A stretch of DNA of 64,000 nucleotides from Haemonchus contortus (GCA_000469685.2 LS997567.1:30181299-30245298), one strand, 5' to 3'. Positions 24,033 through 35,910 are shown, counted from the first letter of the stretch. Made by a program: numbers and translations. The notes: generated by a model not told the origin, from the sequence alone.

Positions 24033-24967
24033 AACAAAATTAAAAGTCACACAATAACATGAAAAAATTTCACCTGCCCCCAGTTAATCGGACCCCGCCG
24101 TGCAGGATATTGGATCCACGCAAAAATCGCTTATTCGATCTTCTTTCTTCTATTTGCTACGAAACTTTCGAAATTTGTTTTTTTTTTTCAAAGTTGGGCA
24201 TGTCATCGAATCCTGCTTAACGTTTGTAACAAGATGTTATTTTGAGATTTTCAGATAGGTCATTCTAGAGCATATCACTTTCTTTAAATTTGTGGGGATA
24301 TTGTGTAGGAGTCTGAGAAGATAACGATGAATTCTATAAAGAAATTCAGGCTGAAGTCTGGCTCTGCAGGAATCTGTTGGCAAACCTGATGACAGCTGAG
24401 CGTGTTACGGTCGTTTAGTGCTAGAGATTTACTGGGGCTCTCTGATGATACGCCGCTGATTTAGATACGGTAGCAATCCTTCTATACATATGTTTTAGTA
24501 CTGACAGATGTCATACAAGAACTCGTCTCAGATGCTACTCTGAGATGAAGTGACTTATTCCAATGATTATAGCTAAAGGGGAAGTTAGCTACATATAGAA
24601 CCTTGAATTAGAAGGTCGTGGTCTACCATGACACTCCGCCATTGTGCGGAGCCGCAAGGCAACCCATAAATTTCATACGAATGTGGCAATAGAAGAATGA
24701 AAGCAAGTGAGATCAAATATATTTCACCAAATAAAAGCATGAGACAAAAACGATTAGGTGAGCGAACTGTGGTTAATGTTCTGTAAAAAACGATGCTCCA
24801 AACACCGAAACCAGTCATATCTTGTATACATCCACTGGCACATCATTCAGGCGATGAAATTACTTGTCCAAGGTACCGTTCCGACGCGAAGCATATCCGG
24901 ACGATTGATGCAACGAAAACGGAAGGCTACGAAGCGATCGATGTGTTGGCAACAACTCAGCGAATAG
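24033..24967. other. No supported gene; LTR-like dispersed repeat at about 24590-24790
   Basis: 24700-24760 (AAAAGCATGAGACAAAAACG) resembles 32190-32230 (GAATAGCATAAGACAAAAACC), and both have further loose similarity on either side. This points to a dispersed repeat also related to the duplicated-arm sequence at 29540-29640. Confidence 0.4.
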
Positions 24968-24969
24968 TA

Positions 24970-25850
24970 TTAGGTTGAGTAAAAAGTCTTGATCGACCTT
25001 CGTTCCTTTTTACGTAGGACCGCTCGGAAGGACTTCGTAATGGGTTATGGTAGACCGATGCCTGACCTGTATTCTTAAAAGGATATATAAGCATCCCCTT
25101 GGAAGTGCTTCGCAAAAATGACTTCAACCTTCAACTGGCGTCCGAAGCTGTCTGAGAGCTATCGTCTATCACGAATTACTGTAAGGGCATAATCCACCGA
25201 CGGCTGTCGCAAATATCTGTGATGCATCCAGAAGGGTCAGCGTATCTCAGCCCACGGGTGCCTCATGACGGAGCACCTCCAAGACTAGCAGAGAAGTAGA
25301 CTATGTCCGAGGAAGGTTTTACTGTGTGGTCGGTGGACATTCTCAGGGAATGCTCTACTTTGGATAACCTAATGAGGGCTCCACCGTGACCGCCGAGATT
25401 TACGCTTCTCAGCTACAGAGTTTGGCCGACGTTGTTCGAAGGAAGCGTTCGCAGCGTGAAAATGTTTCCCTTTTTCACGACAGCGCTCAACCGCATGTTG
25501 CGAAATTACTTTGTCAGTAAATTGCCCAACTTACATGGGCAGTGCTAACCCATTCTACTTATTCGCGAGGTCTCGCTCCGTCTGATTACCATTTGTTTCT
25601 TGCTTTAAAACATCACCTCCGCGATAGAAATTTTGATGACTGCCCGGAGCTCGAAAATGAGATCTCCAGCTTTTTCGAATCGCGGCCGCCACCCTTCTAG
25701 GCTTCAGGAGTTAAGAAACTGCCGGTTCGTTAGACGTATGTTTAGCACAACGATGGAGACTATATTACTAATTGAGATCCTCTTTCAATGGGAATAAGAC
25801 TTTTTAAAGCGAAGATTGAAAAGCCGATGAAAACTTTTTACTCAACCTAA
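24970..25850 (+). mobile_element. mariner-family transposon, internally deleted, with intact ends
   Basis: The terminal repeats TTAGGTTGAGTAAAAAGT at 24970 and its complement ending 25850 are flanked by TA on both sides (24968-24969 and 25851-25852). It is 881 bp long, against about 1.3 kb for full mariners. On the + strand, broken transposase remnants include FTVWSVDILREC, LFHDSAQPHVAKLL (second catalytic Asp region), SRGLAPSDYHLFLALKHHL (third Asp region) and LENEISSFFESRP. Stops and frameshifts are numerous, so it is dead as an autonomous copy, but the ends could still be mobilised by a relative. Confidence 0.9.
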
Positions 25851-26429
25851 TAGTAGTAACATGAGGCGAAAAGCTGTTGACCCGCAGGCAGATTCGGGCA
25901 AACGAAGTGATGGCACGTCAAAGGATAACTTAAGAGACAGTCGAAAGTAGAAGAATGAATGAAGCGAATGGAAGTCGAAGTCGAGTTAGTAGACGATGAG
26001 TCGAAACGAAGATTGCAGTATATCAGTGAATATATGGCCGACGAGAGGCTTTGTGAAGGGTGGTGGAAGACAACGGAAAAGGGTGAAGGTAGGGGGACAA
26101 TTGATGAAGAGGGGCTAGCACAGACTGTTTGCGCGGTCGTGCGACATACGGGATCTTATTCCTTCTGCATGAACTTGAAGCTTTCGAGTATTCCAGCAGC
26201 CATAACACCACGTTGTGATCTTGACCACAATGAGAGCAAACGATGCCACAGTTGTTAGCATGGCGGGGTTGGAGGCATCTGTCGCTAAATCGTAGATTCG
26301 CAGCTTGGACTGCACGGAATTTATCATCTCGTATACAGGTCATGTCGCTTTTATACATAGGTTTTCCATTTGCAAGGCATTGGATCGACGAGCTGTTCAT
26401 TGCTCAACCACTGCAATCCGCTTATCTAT

Positions 26430-26640
26430 GGTGGATCATGAACATCTGTGACGTTAACCCTACGAGTTGCTGTATCTTTGCGATTGTCCTCTGTAGGCAC
26501 ATGAAAGAAAATCACTCTTATGCTCTCAGTTTTTAGGTTTTTAGCTCTGCTTAATAATACGGCATTTCTGAATCTTATAGATGGTGGAGAACTCGTTGGA
26601 ACCTTGTCTATGAGGGCGCAATCACACAACAACTGAGAAA
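26430..26640 (-). mobile_element. BEL/Pao retrotransposon pol fragment
   Basis: On the - strand a frame reads KTESIRVIFFHVPTEDNRKDTATR, the conserved stretch after the RNase H domain of BEL/Pao elements (HVPT.xNPADCATRG in the family). With a frameshift or stop it continues into ISGLQWLSNEQ...CKW, equivalent to the family's GPxWL. The same strand continues at lower coordinates with no frame I can place. No LTRs were found for it. It is an isolated, decayed fragment. Confidence 0.65.
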
Positions 26641-26644
26641 TTTT

Positions 26645-27410
26645 ATTCGTTCAAATTTGATATTGCTGGCAACAACATCGAATAGTCAAATAGTATATAG
26701 TTTTTGATAGACGGATGTTATAGTGTTACTGTAGGTTGCTCGACAATAAACTCTTGTTGAGTTGCCGCGCAGTAGTGTCAATAATCCTGGATGAAGGCAG
26801 TCAATTGGATACTTATTTCTGAAAGTTTTATTATTATAAATCAACATATTCAGCCGGTTAAGTGTCCTGACGCGAGAATATTGTCCTCAGATGTTGTTTA
26901 GTGACGTCGTTTGTAGCTTGCGGAGTGGACGTTGTTGACCGAGCTAATGCGGTGGCGCTGGAGCTCGGTGAAGAGTTGACGCTAAAGCCTGGTTAAGAGA
27001 ATGGCGCTTTGATACCTTCTTTTATACGGCCGTTCGAGCTCGCGTAGAACAACATATGTAATATGAAAGTCGTGGTTGTCACGATAAACAGAGACCTTGT
27101 GTTTTAGGAAATGTTACCCTTCCAAATGCTGATTGCTAAAGCGCGAAGAGTCGGCGGTGAGTCACTTCAATTGACGACTATTCTGACATTGATTACAGTA
27201 GCATTTGCTACAGATGCTCATCAATATGATCAAAAATTCGAATCTTGGAATGGTCTGCTTTGATTTTCAGTCGACGAGTGTGTTTTTCCACTGACCAGCG
27301 ACGACACGTTTTTTGTAGTAAAGCGTGTGCAGGCATCACTATTGCGTAATGCCATCACTGGCATCTGCAAGAACTTACAAGGCACAGCTGCAGTCATAAA
27401 TACATGATTA
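26645..27410. other. No supported feature
   Basis: No ORF, repeat pair or RNA gene that I can defend. Confidence 0.4.
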
Positions 27411-27411
27411 T

Positions 27412-28735
27412 GTGCGTGTCTAGGTGTTGGTGTGTCGGTGTGTGTGTGTTGGTGTGCCTCTATGTGTCCGTGTGGGCTCGGCGTATGCGTGCATGTGTGA
27501 CTGTGTGTATGTGTGCGCCTGGCGGTGTGTGTGCCGAAGTGACCTTGTGTGGATCGGCGTAAGTATGTGTGGTGTGTCTGTGCGCATATGTGCTCATGTG
27601 TGTCTCACGGTGTGTGTTGGTGTCCGTGCATGGGTTGGCTTACGTGTGCGTGGGTGTGAATAGTGAATATGTGCATGGGACTGTTCTATCGTGGACGGCA
27701 TCAGTGTTACATTCTGCCGTATAAGCTTCCCTAAACCCCAAGGTCTGATGGGATAAAATTCAGGGGTCGCACGTGCCGATTAAGCGATAGCGCAGTAGGT
27801 ACACGCAGGTAGGTGCATATGTGTGTCTCGGTGTGTGTGTGACGGTGTGTGTGTGTCGAAGTGACCTTGTGTGGATCGGCGTAAGTGTGTGTGGTGTGTC
27901 TTTGCGCATATGTGCTCATGTGTGTCTCACGGTGTGTATCGGTGTCCGTGCATGGGTTGGCTTACGTGTGCGTGGGTGTGAATAGTGAATATGTGCATGG
28001 GACTGTTCTATCGTGGACGGCATTAGTGTTACATTCTGCCGTATAAGCTTCCCTAAACCACAAGGTCTGATGGGATGAAATTCAGGGGTCGCACGTGCCG
28101 ATTAAGCGATAGCGCAGTAGGTACACGCAGGTAGGTGCATATGTGTGTCTCGGTGTGTGTGACGGTGTGTGTGTGTCGGTGTGATCGTGTGTGGATCGGC
28201 GTATGTATGAGCGTGTGTCTGTTTGTATATGTGCCCATGTGTGTCTAGTGTGTGTGTCGGTGTGCGCGTCTAGGTGTTAATGTGCGCATGCTTGTGTGTC
28301 GGTGTGTGTGTGTGTCGGGAAGAGTATGTCGGTGTGTGTCGTTGGGTTTCGGTGTGTCCGTGTGTGGGTCGGCGTGTGTGTCTAAGTGTTACTGTACGCA
28401 TGCTTGTGTATCGTTGGTCGGCGCATGTGGGCCTTTGTGTCTGTGTTCCTATATGAGTGTCTCGATGTGTGTCGGTGTACGCGTGTTGATCGGCGTATGT
28501 ATTCGGCGTGCGTGTTGGTGTGTGTCGGTGTGTCCGTGTGTGGGTCGGCGTGTGTGTTCAGGTGTAACTGTGCGCTTCCTTGTGTCTCGTGGGTCGGCGT
28601 ATGTGTGCCTTTGTGCCTGTGTTCGTATATGAGTGTGTCGGTGTGTGTCGGCGTCCGCGTGTGGATCAACGTATGTATGAGCGTGTGTCTGTCTGTATAT
28701 GTGCTCATGAGTGAGTCCAGGTGTTAATGCGTGCG
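27412..28735. repeat. GT-rich minisatellite block with a 322-bp tandem duplication
   Basis: Impure TGTG(T/C) repeats fill the block. A unit of about 322 bp containing TAGTGAATATGTGCATGG, a TTACATTCTGCCG segment and GCGATAGCGCAGTAGG is repeated: the marker is at 27661 and 27983. Further diverged units run to 28735, where the AAGCGGTAGCGCAGTAAG word joins the left arm of the large inverted repeat. Repeated Cys/Val ORFs on + and His/Thr ORFs on - are by-products of the repeat. Confidence 0.88.
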
Positions 28736-31255
28736 AAATAAGCGGTAGCGCAGTAAGTATACGCAGGTGGGTTGCAAGAAGTACAGCATTAGCCGAATTA
28801 CTCGACCGCATTACCAGGCTGTATCTTCGTCATCGTGGTAAGAGAGACCGGCGGTGGAGCATGCGCAAAATTGGATATAGTCGATGATAAGCGGTACTCA
28901 ATCAAATTGGAATACAGGCTAAATCAAGAAAATTTCCATATTTTTATCCATTCATGGTAAATGAACCGAGCACCAGAAAGGGCCCAGTTTGGTTCAGGAA
29001 TCTACGTCCATGTGCGAGTTATCCAAAAATCGTGGAAAGTTTCTGGAGGCTAACATTGAGAGAGATGTAAAGCGTTTAAGACTTTCGATAATTACTGAGC
29101 CCATTTGGTTGTTTACGATGACTGTTATCGCTTTCTGTGTACTAGTTAAGCCGCGTGAAGTAACACGCACGATTAAATAAATAATGTAAAAATAAACAAA
29201 GACGGTTGGCCTTGCTACCGAATTCCGGAGATTTTTCTTCTGGTGATCCCTATTACTAGTGTCAATAGAGAGAACAAAAAATTATTTTCATCACTAAGTT
29301 ACCATCTCTTGTCGTATAGCTGTAGAGCATGGCTATTTCAGTGTGTTATATAGTGCATGACTGTGTCGCAGATAATGTGCTATAGAAAATGGTAACAGCG
29401 CAGCTTTAGCGTCCTGATATGATCCAAAGGATAAAAAGGGGTCTCAATAACTCGTCCCTGGAGTAGGTTCCTCAAGCGCCCCATGACCAATGTGCGAATT
29501 TATCACGACTTAATATTCACGCCTTTCTTAGCTTACAGCTAACGGACAACCACACTGTATCGTTAGTCAGAAAGGCCAAGCACTAGGAGGCGAAGCTCCT
29601 GGTATGCCTTTGGCATACACAGTACTGTAGGGAAATTAGCGACTACAGTATGCTGCGATAATTCTTCCCAATATAGCGGGGCGATCTATGAATATAAATC
29701 ATTTATAATAACAAATAAACATATGCGAATCGTAGGAGTATGGGTCAGCGTAATAAGCTCAGCCGCGCAACATAGCGTTCTCTGGATTAGCTTTTTTGAT
29801 TCACCTGCAGACCAGGAAATAAGAGCCGGCTCCTGCAGCTTTTTTGTCTCGACGGTGCGTGAAGTGAAGAATGTACACATATGCGATGATTAATATGATG
29901 ACAACAGGGTTTTTATTATCGAGCCACGAATGGTTTTCAGGAACGCGATGGATTCATGTATGTGTGTGATGTAATTTGTAACTTTTGCACTTACTTGATT
30001 TTCTCTGTATGGTCGTTACAATTCGAAGAATAGACAGATAAAATGATTAAATATATGGTAATAGCATTTGTAATGAAATCGATGAATTGGGAAGACTGTA
30101 GATAACTAGACAAAATGATTTAGGGAAAGCATATACAGTGGATCGGTAAGTAAACTTATCATTCATGAGATCGATGACGTTTCTGCGATGGTCCTAACAA
30201 TGGTCCAGTCGCGAATTTTGCGTTACAGTGAATAACATGGTGGCATCCGCCGCAGTTCCGAATTTTCCTCTGACAGGTGCCATGTGCGGATGCCACCCAG
30301 AAGGTGCAGCTGTTTGTGTCTTCGAGACGGCCAGAACGAGCCACATTATCGCGGTATTTTGTGCAGAAAGAACATCTATGGTCGTTACCGCCGCAGAATA
30401 AGCACAAGAGTTGAGTAGAGCGGGTAAGCAAAGTGTCATTCTTGATCTAGAGAGAAGCCGGTCTATTCTGGAGATGTTGAAGACTCAGACGTTTGCATTG
30501 TGGGTGTTAGCACATTCATGGTAAGTAGAACTGAAGCATGGAAGTAGTCAGATGTCATGGAGCTGCGAGGCCAAGTAAAGTTGCGTCGTTGTTTTTGAGT
30601 GAGCTGGCTGACGTCGTGAGAGGATCGTGTGCCATGAACTATGTCTAGTACTGTCTCAAGAAGGAGAGGGCTGTTTTCGCCAGCAAAAAGTGCTAATTGA
30701 GTTAAGACTGGCTCAGTAACGAGTTCTACTGATCGAATTTTCTGGGATATTTGTGCTATGTTGTCGAGAAATTTATAGGTGCATACGTCACAATCATGAC
30801 GTCTGTTTTTATGATTACAACAATCGCAATAGGTCCAAAAAGAAAGTTCATCGGAAGACTCTGATAAACCCTGTAAGTGATGCTAGGGCTAGGGTTCACT
30901 TCCAGCGTGTGAAAATGGTGTGCAAGAGGACAGACGTGCTACTCGACCAGTGTTGCTCGCATTGGCGATTTCGCCATCGTTGTAGATTTCTCCGTGGTAT
31001 AGAGGGTCCCAGTTGAAGCCATTATGTGGAGTTTTCCTGCTCAACGAAACTAACAGATGTCGCTTACGTGCGCGCGATTGTATACTGGGCATACAACATT
31101 GCTCTCGTTTTCAAGTGAGCATTTCACCAGGCGTGACTGGTAACGAACGGCTTCACGTGATTTCTTCGGAATAGCGCAGTGTAGCGTTGTTTTCGAAGCT
31201 TTTTGACAACTATAGCAGCCCGTTATACTTGTTATATATGTTATGCTTGGTATAG
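28500..31255 (+). repeat. Left arm of a large inverted duplication
   Basis: This arm is the reverse complement of 35318-37790 at very high identity. For example, the zinc-knuckle frames at 30159-30431 and 35911-36183 differ at one residue in 90. The arm begins inside the GT minisatellite and ends at CTTGTTATATATG near 31250. It contains about 210 bp (30601-30810) that the right arm lacks. Confidence 0.93.
30159..30900 (-). mobile_element. BEL/Pao-like gag remnant, left arm
   Basis: A 90-codon frame (30431-30159) reads CLFCGGNDH...CTKY, then CTFW...HGTC, then CGGCHHVIHC. Three spaced cysteine/histidine knuckles with a CxKY-type link are characteristic of BEL/Pao Gag nucleocapsid regions. The middle knuckle has lost its second cysteine (CTFW). 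Upstream on the same strand (about 30900-30480) a further open stretch without clear domains could be the rest of Gag, including the 210 bp absent from the right arm. It is disrupted by stops. Confidence 0.6.
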
Positions 31256-31271
31256 AAACAAGGCGGACCAA
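31050..31271 (-). pseudogene. Cysteine-rich protein fragment upstream of the gag-like region, left arm
   Basis: A frame of about 73 codons beginning near a TTG contains GCYSCQK followed by further spaced cysteines and CPVYNRAHVSDIC. The same frame exists in the right arm (35328-35528) with about ten substitutions. Some nematode BEL/Pao elements carry envelope-like glycoproteins with a GCYSC-type segment, so an env remnant of a neighbouring element is possible. However, it lies 5' of gag rather than 3' of pol, and I cannot confirm it. Confidence 0.35.
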
Positions 31272-33198
31272 CCAAACGGCGTTCTGCCATCAAAAGTCGC
31301 TTATGAGATCTCGAATAGTAGAGTGAATTCAATATCGTGTGCGTCAGCTGCAATCGTATCTACTGCGCTTGCGTCAAGGTTAGATGTTGTAGGTGGTGGC
31401 TCCTGCGCTGTTAATTTCTTCCGTGCATCGCGCTTTGAAGACAATTGCATTGCACCGTGCCTTGAAGGGATAGCATGGACAGGTGACGACGTTATGTCAT
31501 GCGTTCAAATTTGCATCCACCGTAGCTGCATCGGAGCATTACACTGGAATTTGGAATTTATCACTCAATGTAATGTGCGTATTCAGCGATGCGGCGAAAC
31601 GTCTACTGAGGAAGGTAGGTGTTGTATGTTAGATGGGCATCATTTTGGAGTTAAATCCTTGCAGTTGCGAACGTACCTTTGAATAGTTTGGCGGAGAAAT
31701 ATAAGCTTAAATGAATTCTGAGCTCCGCGATGAGACAGGCAGGATGGAATTGGTACGAATAAAAAAGGACCACATCCCGTGCTCTCACAGAAAAAGGCGC
31801 ACACAGAATACATAGAATAGATTTCTGCTTTGAACAATTCGGGTATTCGTTCGGACTCGGTGCATCATTGTTGCGCATTTATCGGTGCAGTGTGAACTCA
31901 ATAAGTGCAGCTTTTTTCGTAATATACTTTGGTTCAGGATCTTCTTATATGTTCCCCTCGTTGCAGCTCTGGCGCTATGGTTTGTTTTTGATGTCGTGAG
32001 GAGGTACATGCGTCCATGTTGGGTCTTTCTAACACAATTCTTGCTCGTATTCGAGTGTGCAGTTAGTCTGTCGTCACAGATACGCTCTGTAATGTAGCGC
32101 ATGTGCGTGTGTCGACAGTTTGCACGCGGTGGTCAGAGCTAAGAGAGTTAAAGCATTAGTTACATATAGATGGCTTCAAGATAGATGATAAAGATGTGAT
32201 TGCTGAATAGCATAAGACAAAAACCAACCGCGCTGTACCGTAGGTCGGGAAAGCCAAGCACGAGGAAGCGGAGCCTCCGAAGTGGTGGCTGATAAGTATG
32301 CTGCGACCGCCCACGTGAGACATCTGTAGACTCGCTTTTTGATGTGATGTGCAGGTTGAGCTTCGCGGCACTTGATCCACACCTGTCTCCTCCACATAGC
32401 GTTTTTATACTCATAACTTGCCATCTCCAGGGATGAGCGTGTTGAAGAAAATCAGTTCCTTGTCAGCAGTTGAAAATACATCTAGTCAAAACAAGTTATA
32501 ACTAGTAAAGCTTACATCGTAACAGTTCTGTGCTGATATTGGCCGACCAGCTCAACACGTTGTGCGTGTGAATGCTGATAAGCTGTGGCATATAAGGTAT
32601 CGAGAAGGCGAGGGCAAGTGGGTTCTCGGTAGATAAAGGGAGCAGGGAGATAGGATAAAGAGCACGGTGCCCGGAAAACGCATGTACGGGTTTGAGTTCC
32701 GTTCAATGCCGAAGTTTTGCCCACAGATCGCCATCGTTGTGAGACTTTCGGATCGCGTGCTGGTGCGATATAACAGCAGTTAACAAAACATCAAGTTTGG
32801 TTACAACTAGAAAAGCCTATAGCTTAGCGGTTCTGCGCTGATATTGGCCGACCGGCTCAACACGTCGCACGTGTGACTGCTGATAAGCAGTGGCATATAA
32901 GTCGTTAAGGCGGGGCGGGCGGGGTCTTGGCAGCGTAAGGGATAGAGAGCACGGTGCCCGGGTTTGAGTCCCGTCTGAAGCAGAAGTTTTGACCACAAAT
33001 CGCCATCCTTTCGAGAGTGTTCGTCATTGTTCTATAGGCTAAAGCCTTCAAGGCTAGCGAATGCGTTTCCAGAGTTCTACGCGATCTAAGAGGTTGAGCG
33101 AATCCCGTTGTGTTCTCCTATCGTCTCCAACATCTCTTCGATTGATGTAAGTCGCAAACATCATCACGGAGGCGCCCTCTACTGTAGCTGGTCTTATC
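31260..33198. other. Spacer of the inverted duplication: LTR-like repeat and tRNA-like repeats
   Basis: About 32170-32430 shares ordered words with 29530-29850 (CTGTA(C/T)CGT.GGTC, AAAGCCAAGCAC.AGGA, AGTATGCTGCGA, CATAGCGTT). This is a direct-orientation pair that could be diverged LTRs bracketing the gag-like remnant. A 159-codon frame on + at 31203-31682 overlaps the cysteine-rich fragment on - and is not supported. 32490-33010 is listed separately. Confidence 0.4.
32490..33010 (+). repeat. Tandem pair of tRNA-like SINE-type repeats
   Basis: Two copies (about 32490-32735 and 32790-33010) share TGATATTGGCCGACC(A/G)GCTCAACACGT, GCTGATAAGC.GTGGCATATAAG, AGCACGGTGCCCGG and GGGTTTGAGT(C/T)CCG. 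Copy 2 has an A-box-like TAGCTTAGCGG near 32819 and a B-box-like GGTTTGAGTCC near 32960. The A-B distance of about 140 bp is longer than in tRNAs, so pol III use is uncertain. Relatives lie at 45340-45760. Confidence 0.65.
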
Positions 33199-33200
33199 TA

Positions 33201-34114
33201 TTGGGTTGTAACATAAGTTCGTAGAGTTTTTTCACAAAGATTCATTTGAACCAAAAAACAATAATTATAATAATAAGTAACCAATGATGTATCCTACGTC
33301 ACTGTTCACGGCCTCCTCCCATCTCTCAACCAATTTGTTGATGGCTATTCGCCAAAAATCGGCCGTTGTGGTGTCGAAGAATTTGTTGAGCCAGTTTTTA
33401 AGACCCCCTTCGCCATCGATGGTAACACCCCTCATTTGGTTTAACATAGAGCGGAAAAGGTGAACGTCGGCAGCTGCAAGACCCGGAGAGTGCGGTGAGT
33501 GCTGAAGAACCTTCTCTTCAAGTTTTTGGAGTGCTGTTTTGACGACTTGAGCAATATGGAGCCTGGTGTTGTCGTGGAGCACGACGACTTGACCTCGTCT
33601 ATAAAGTATTTTCAGCCGAATAGCCTCATTTACACTGTTCAGCTGGGCAATGTAGACCTCCTTGTTGACAGTGGCGTTTCGTTCGAGCAGTTTCCCAGTG
33701 CACCATGCCTACCCAGTCCCATCAAACGCAGATCATGACCTTTTTTTGGGTGAAGACTTGCTTGACTCTCGGCTTTGGCGCCTTTCCTGAAGCCACCCAC
33801 AGCTTTCAGTGAACACACCTAAGACACCTTCCCCGTTCACACTGCATATGTCCCGAGTGCCTTCAGCTGCTTTTTTGACCACGACGAAAAGCAAAGAAAA
33901 GCAGATGTCGAAAATGCTAATTTTTTCTTCCTGGATATTCCATTTCTGAGCTCGAAAAAAGAGGAACAATTGAATCATCCTAGAAACAAATAAAACATTT
34001 TTGTAAGGAAGAAAGAGCTCTTTTGAATGAATTTATACACTTTGCTGAAAAACAAATCAAGTCGTTGTAAAATAACTCTAACCCAAAACTCTACGAACTT
34101 ATGTTACAACCCAA
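33201..34114 (-). mobile_element. mariner-family transposon, internally deleted, - strand
   Basis: The ends TTGGGTTGTAACATAAGTTC and its complement are flanked by TA (33199-33200 and 34115-34116). It is 914 bp. On the - strand the frame 33582-33265 encodes the transposase C-terminus: LHDNTRLHIAQVVKTALQKL (second catalytic Asp), SPGLAAADVHLFRSML where the usual SPDLAPSDYHLF has lost its third-Asp context, then a KNWLNKFFDTT tail and VERWEEAVNSD. N-terminal helix-turn-helix remnants (GTRDICSVNGEGVL) lie near 33870. The middle is deleted and frames are broken. Confidence 0.9.
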
Positions 34115-34116
34115 TA

Positions 34117-34990
34117 CTTTTTCTGGAACCAAAATCTAATGCTACATATTCCGCTATAAACGCATAAAATGTTTTTATGTTTTGTAAAACTGTATTATCT
34201 GCCTGGTAAGCCTGATCTCTTCCGGAAAAAGAACAATGACCTATCAGATATGATAAAGGGTGCGTGAGAGTGCTTGTGTTGAGAAAACTCTATTAGCCAT
34301 TATCAAAACACAACTACCAAGGAGCACCTTACCCGTTCAAGAGATGATTCTTCACCCCTTCGTATTCGTATTCACGCGGATACAAGCCCTATTAAAGGCG
34401 AGAAGCAGGGAAGAAGCTAGCGTCCCTACTGCTTATACAGGAAAGCTTCAGCTTTTCGAAAAAGGAAAGAATATTATAAGCATACCTCAAATGATATTTC
34501 GTAATGGGCTTAGGTCTTGAATCAGAGTGAAAACAGGGCAAAAATTTTTGTACTGGTTACAAATGTTCCTGTCATGCCAACTTGATGTAGGCTAAGTGAG
34601 CTCAACCCATGAGCCAAAGCTAGACCACACTCTGCCAATGTAGCCTCGGGAGGCAAGGCTTTGTGTTAATAACATTAACGAATCTGGGATCAGCAAACAT
34701 TGACAGTCGCATGCTAGTATAGTTGGGGTTGAGGTCGCGACTTTTTAATGGAGTTCTGGACAAATAAAAGGTATTAATGATTTTTAGCAAATAATACTCG
34801 AAAGCTCATCTTTAGCCGCAACCTCCAGCAGTCACAGCTTGGTTTCTGATTTAAAGTATCCAGCACATTAGCTTGACCTTGTTGTCATGAAATTACAGAA
34901 AAATGCAACGGTGCGACAAGTAAATTTTATGCATGAGCCCTATATATTATATTTCTTTTACTATATTTATAATATTTAATGGTTCGACAC
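34117..34990. other. No supported feature
   Basis: An ORF at 34260-34520 has no recognisable domain. No repeat pair was detected. Confidence 0.4.
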
Positions 34991-34992
34991 TT

Positions 34993-35316
34993 GCTAGGGA
35001 GGAGTAGTCTACTCACCATGGAACTTTGAATGGAGACCTCTATTAATCGATAGAGTTTCGAATGCTTTTACGAATGTAGGAACTGAAACTGAAAAAATGG
35101 CTCCTTTAAAAAGTTATGGGGTTTCGATATTAGCTTGACAGTAGTGTAACTTGGAAATTCAAAATCGTCGTTTCGATATCAAACGTCGACGTAGCGTAGT
35201 GGTAGCGGTCTCCCTTCACAGGCGGAAATTCTTGCCGTCACCGTCGAGGTTTTTGCATTGTGTTCCTTCGTTTCATTATAGGCTTTAAAACCTCTTCTGA
35301 CATTTGCCTAAGTGAT
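34993..35316. mobile_element. Partial copy of the TIR element with a tRNA-like core
   Basis: Relative of 39284-39780: it begins GCTAGGGAGGAGTAGTC, then ATCGATAGAGTTT.GAATGC, AAAAGTTATGGGG and GACAGTAGT. The core contains GTAGCGTAGTGGTAGCGGTC, a good A-box-like word (TAGCGTAGTGG). The right half of the element is missing, and the duplication arm starts immediately after it. Confidence 0.65.
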
Positions 35317-35327
35317 CGCCTTGTTTC

Positions 35328-35528
35328 TTGCATATAACAAGTATAACGGGCTGCTATAGTTGTCAAAAAGTCTCGAAAACAACGGCATACTGCGCTCTTC
35401 CAAAGAAATCACGTAAAGCCGTTCGTTACCAGTCACGCCTGGTGAAATGCTCACCTGAGAACGAGAGCAATGTTATATGCCCAGTATACAATCGCGCGCA
35501 CGTGAGCGACATCTGTTATTTTCGTTGA
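35328..35528 (+). pseudogene. Cysteine-rich protein fragment, right arm
   Basis: Mirror copy of 31271-31050. It retains GCYSCQK and the spaced cysteines and ends at a TGA after CYFR. It keeps an open frame despite about ten substitutions relative to the left copy. Identity is uncertain, as for the left copy. Confidence 0.35.
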
Positions 35529-35910
35529 GCAGGGAGACTCCACATAATGGCTTCAACTGGGACCCTCTCTACCACGGAGAAATCTTCAACGACGGCGAAA
35601 TCGCCAATGCGAGCAACACTGGTCGAGTAGCACGCCTGTCTTCTTGCACACCCTAGCATCACTTACAGGGTTTATCGGAGTCTTCCGATGGACTTTCTTT
35701 TTGGACCTATTGCGATTGTTGTAATCGTAATCACTGTAATCACTCGAAAACAACGACGCAACTTTACTTGGCCTCGCAGCTCCATGACATCTGACTACTT
35801 CCATGCTTCAGTTCTACTTACCATGAATGTGCTAACACCCACAATGCAAACGTCTGAGTCTTCAACATCTCCAGAATAGACCGGCTTCTCTCTAGATCAA
35901 GATTGACACT

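Noticed and set aside
27424..28811. Cys/Val-rich and His/Thr-rich ORFs in the GT block
   Set aside because: Direct translation products of GT/CA repeats; no other coding evidence.
31203..31682. 159-codon + strand ORF with many cysteines, starting at a TTG
   Set aside because: Overlaps the - strand cysteine-rich fragment and is not preserved as a unit in the right arm, which stops at 35318. Likely chance.
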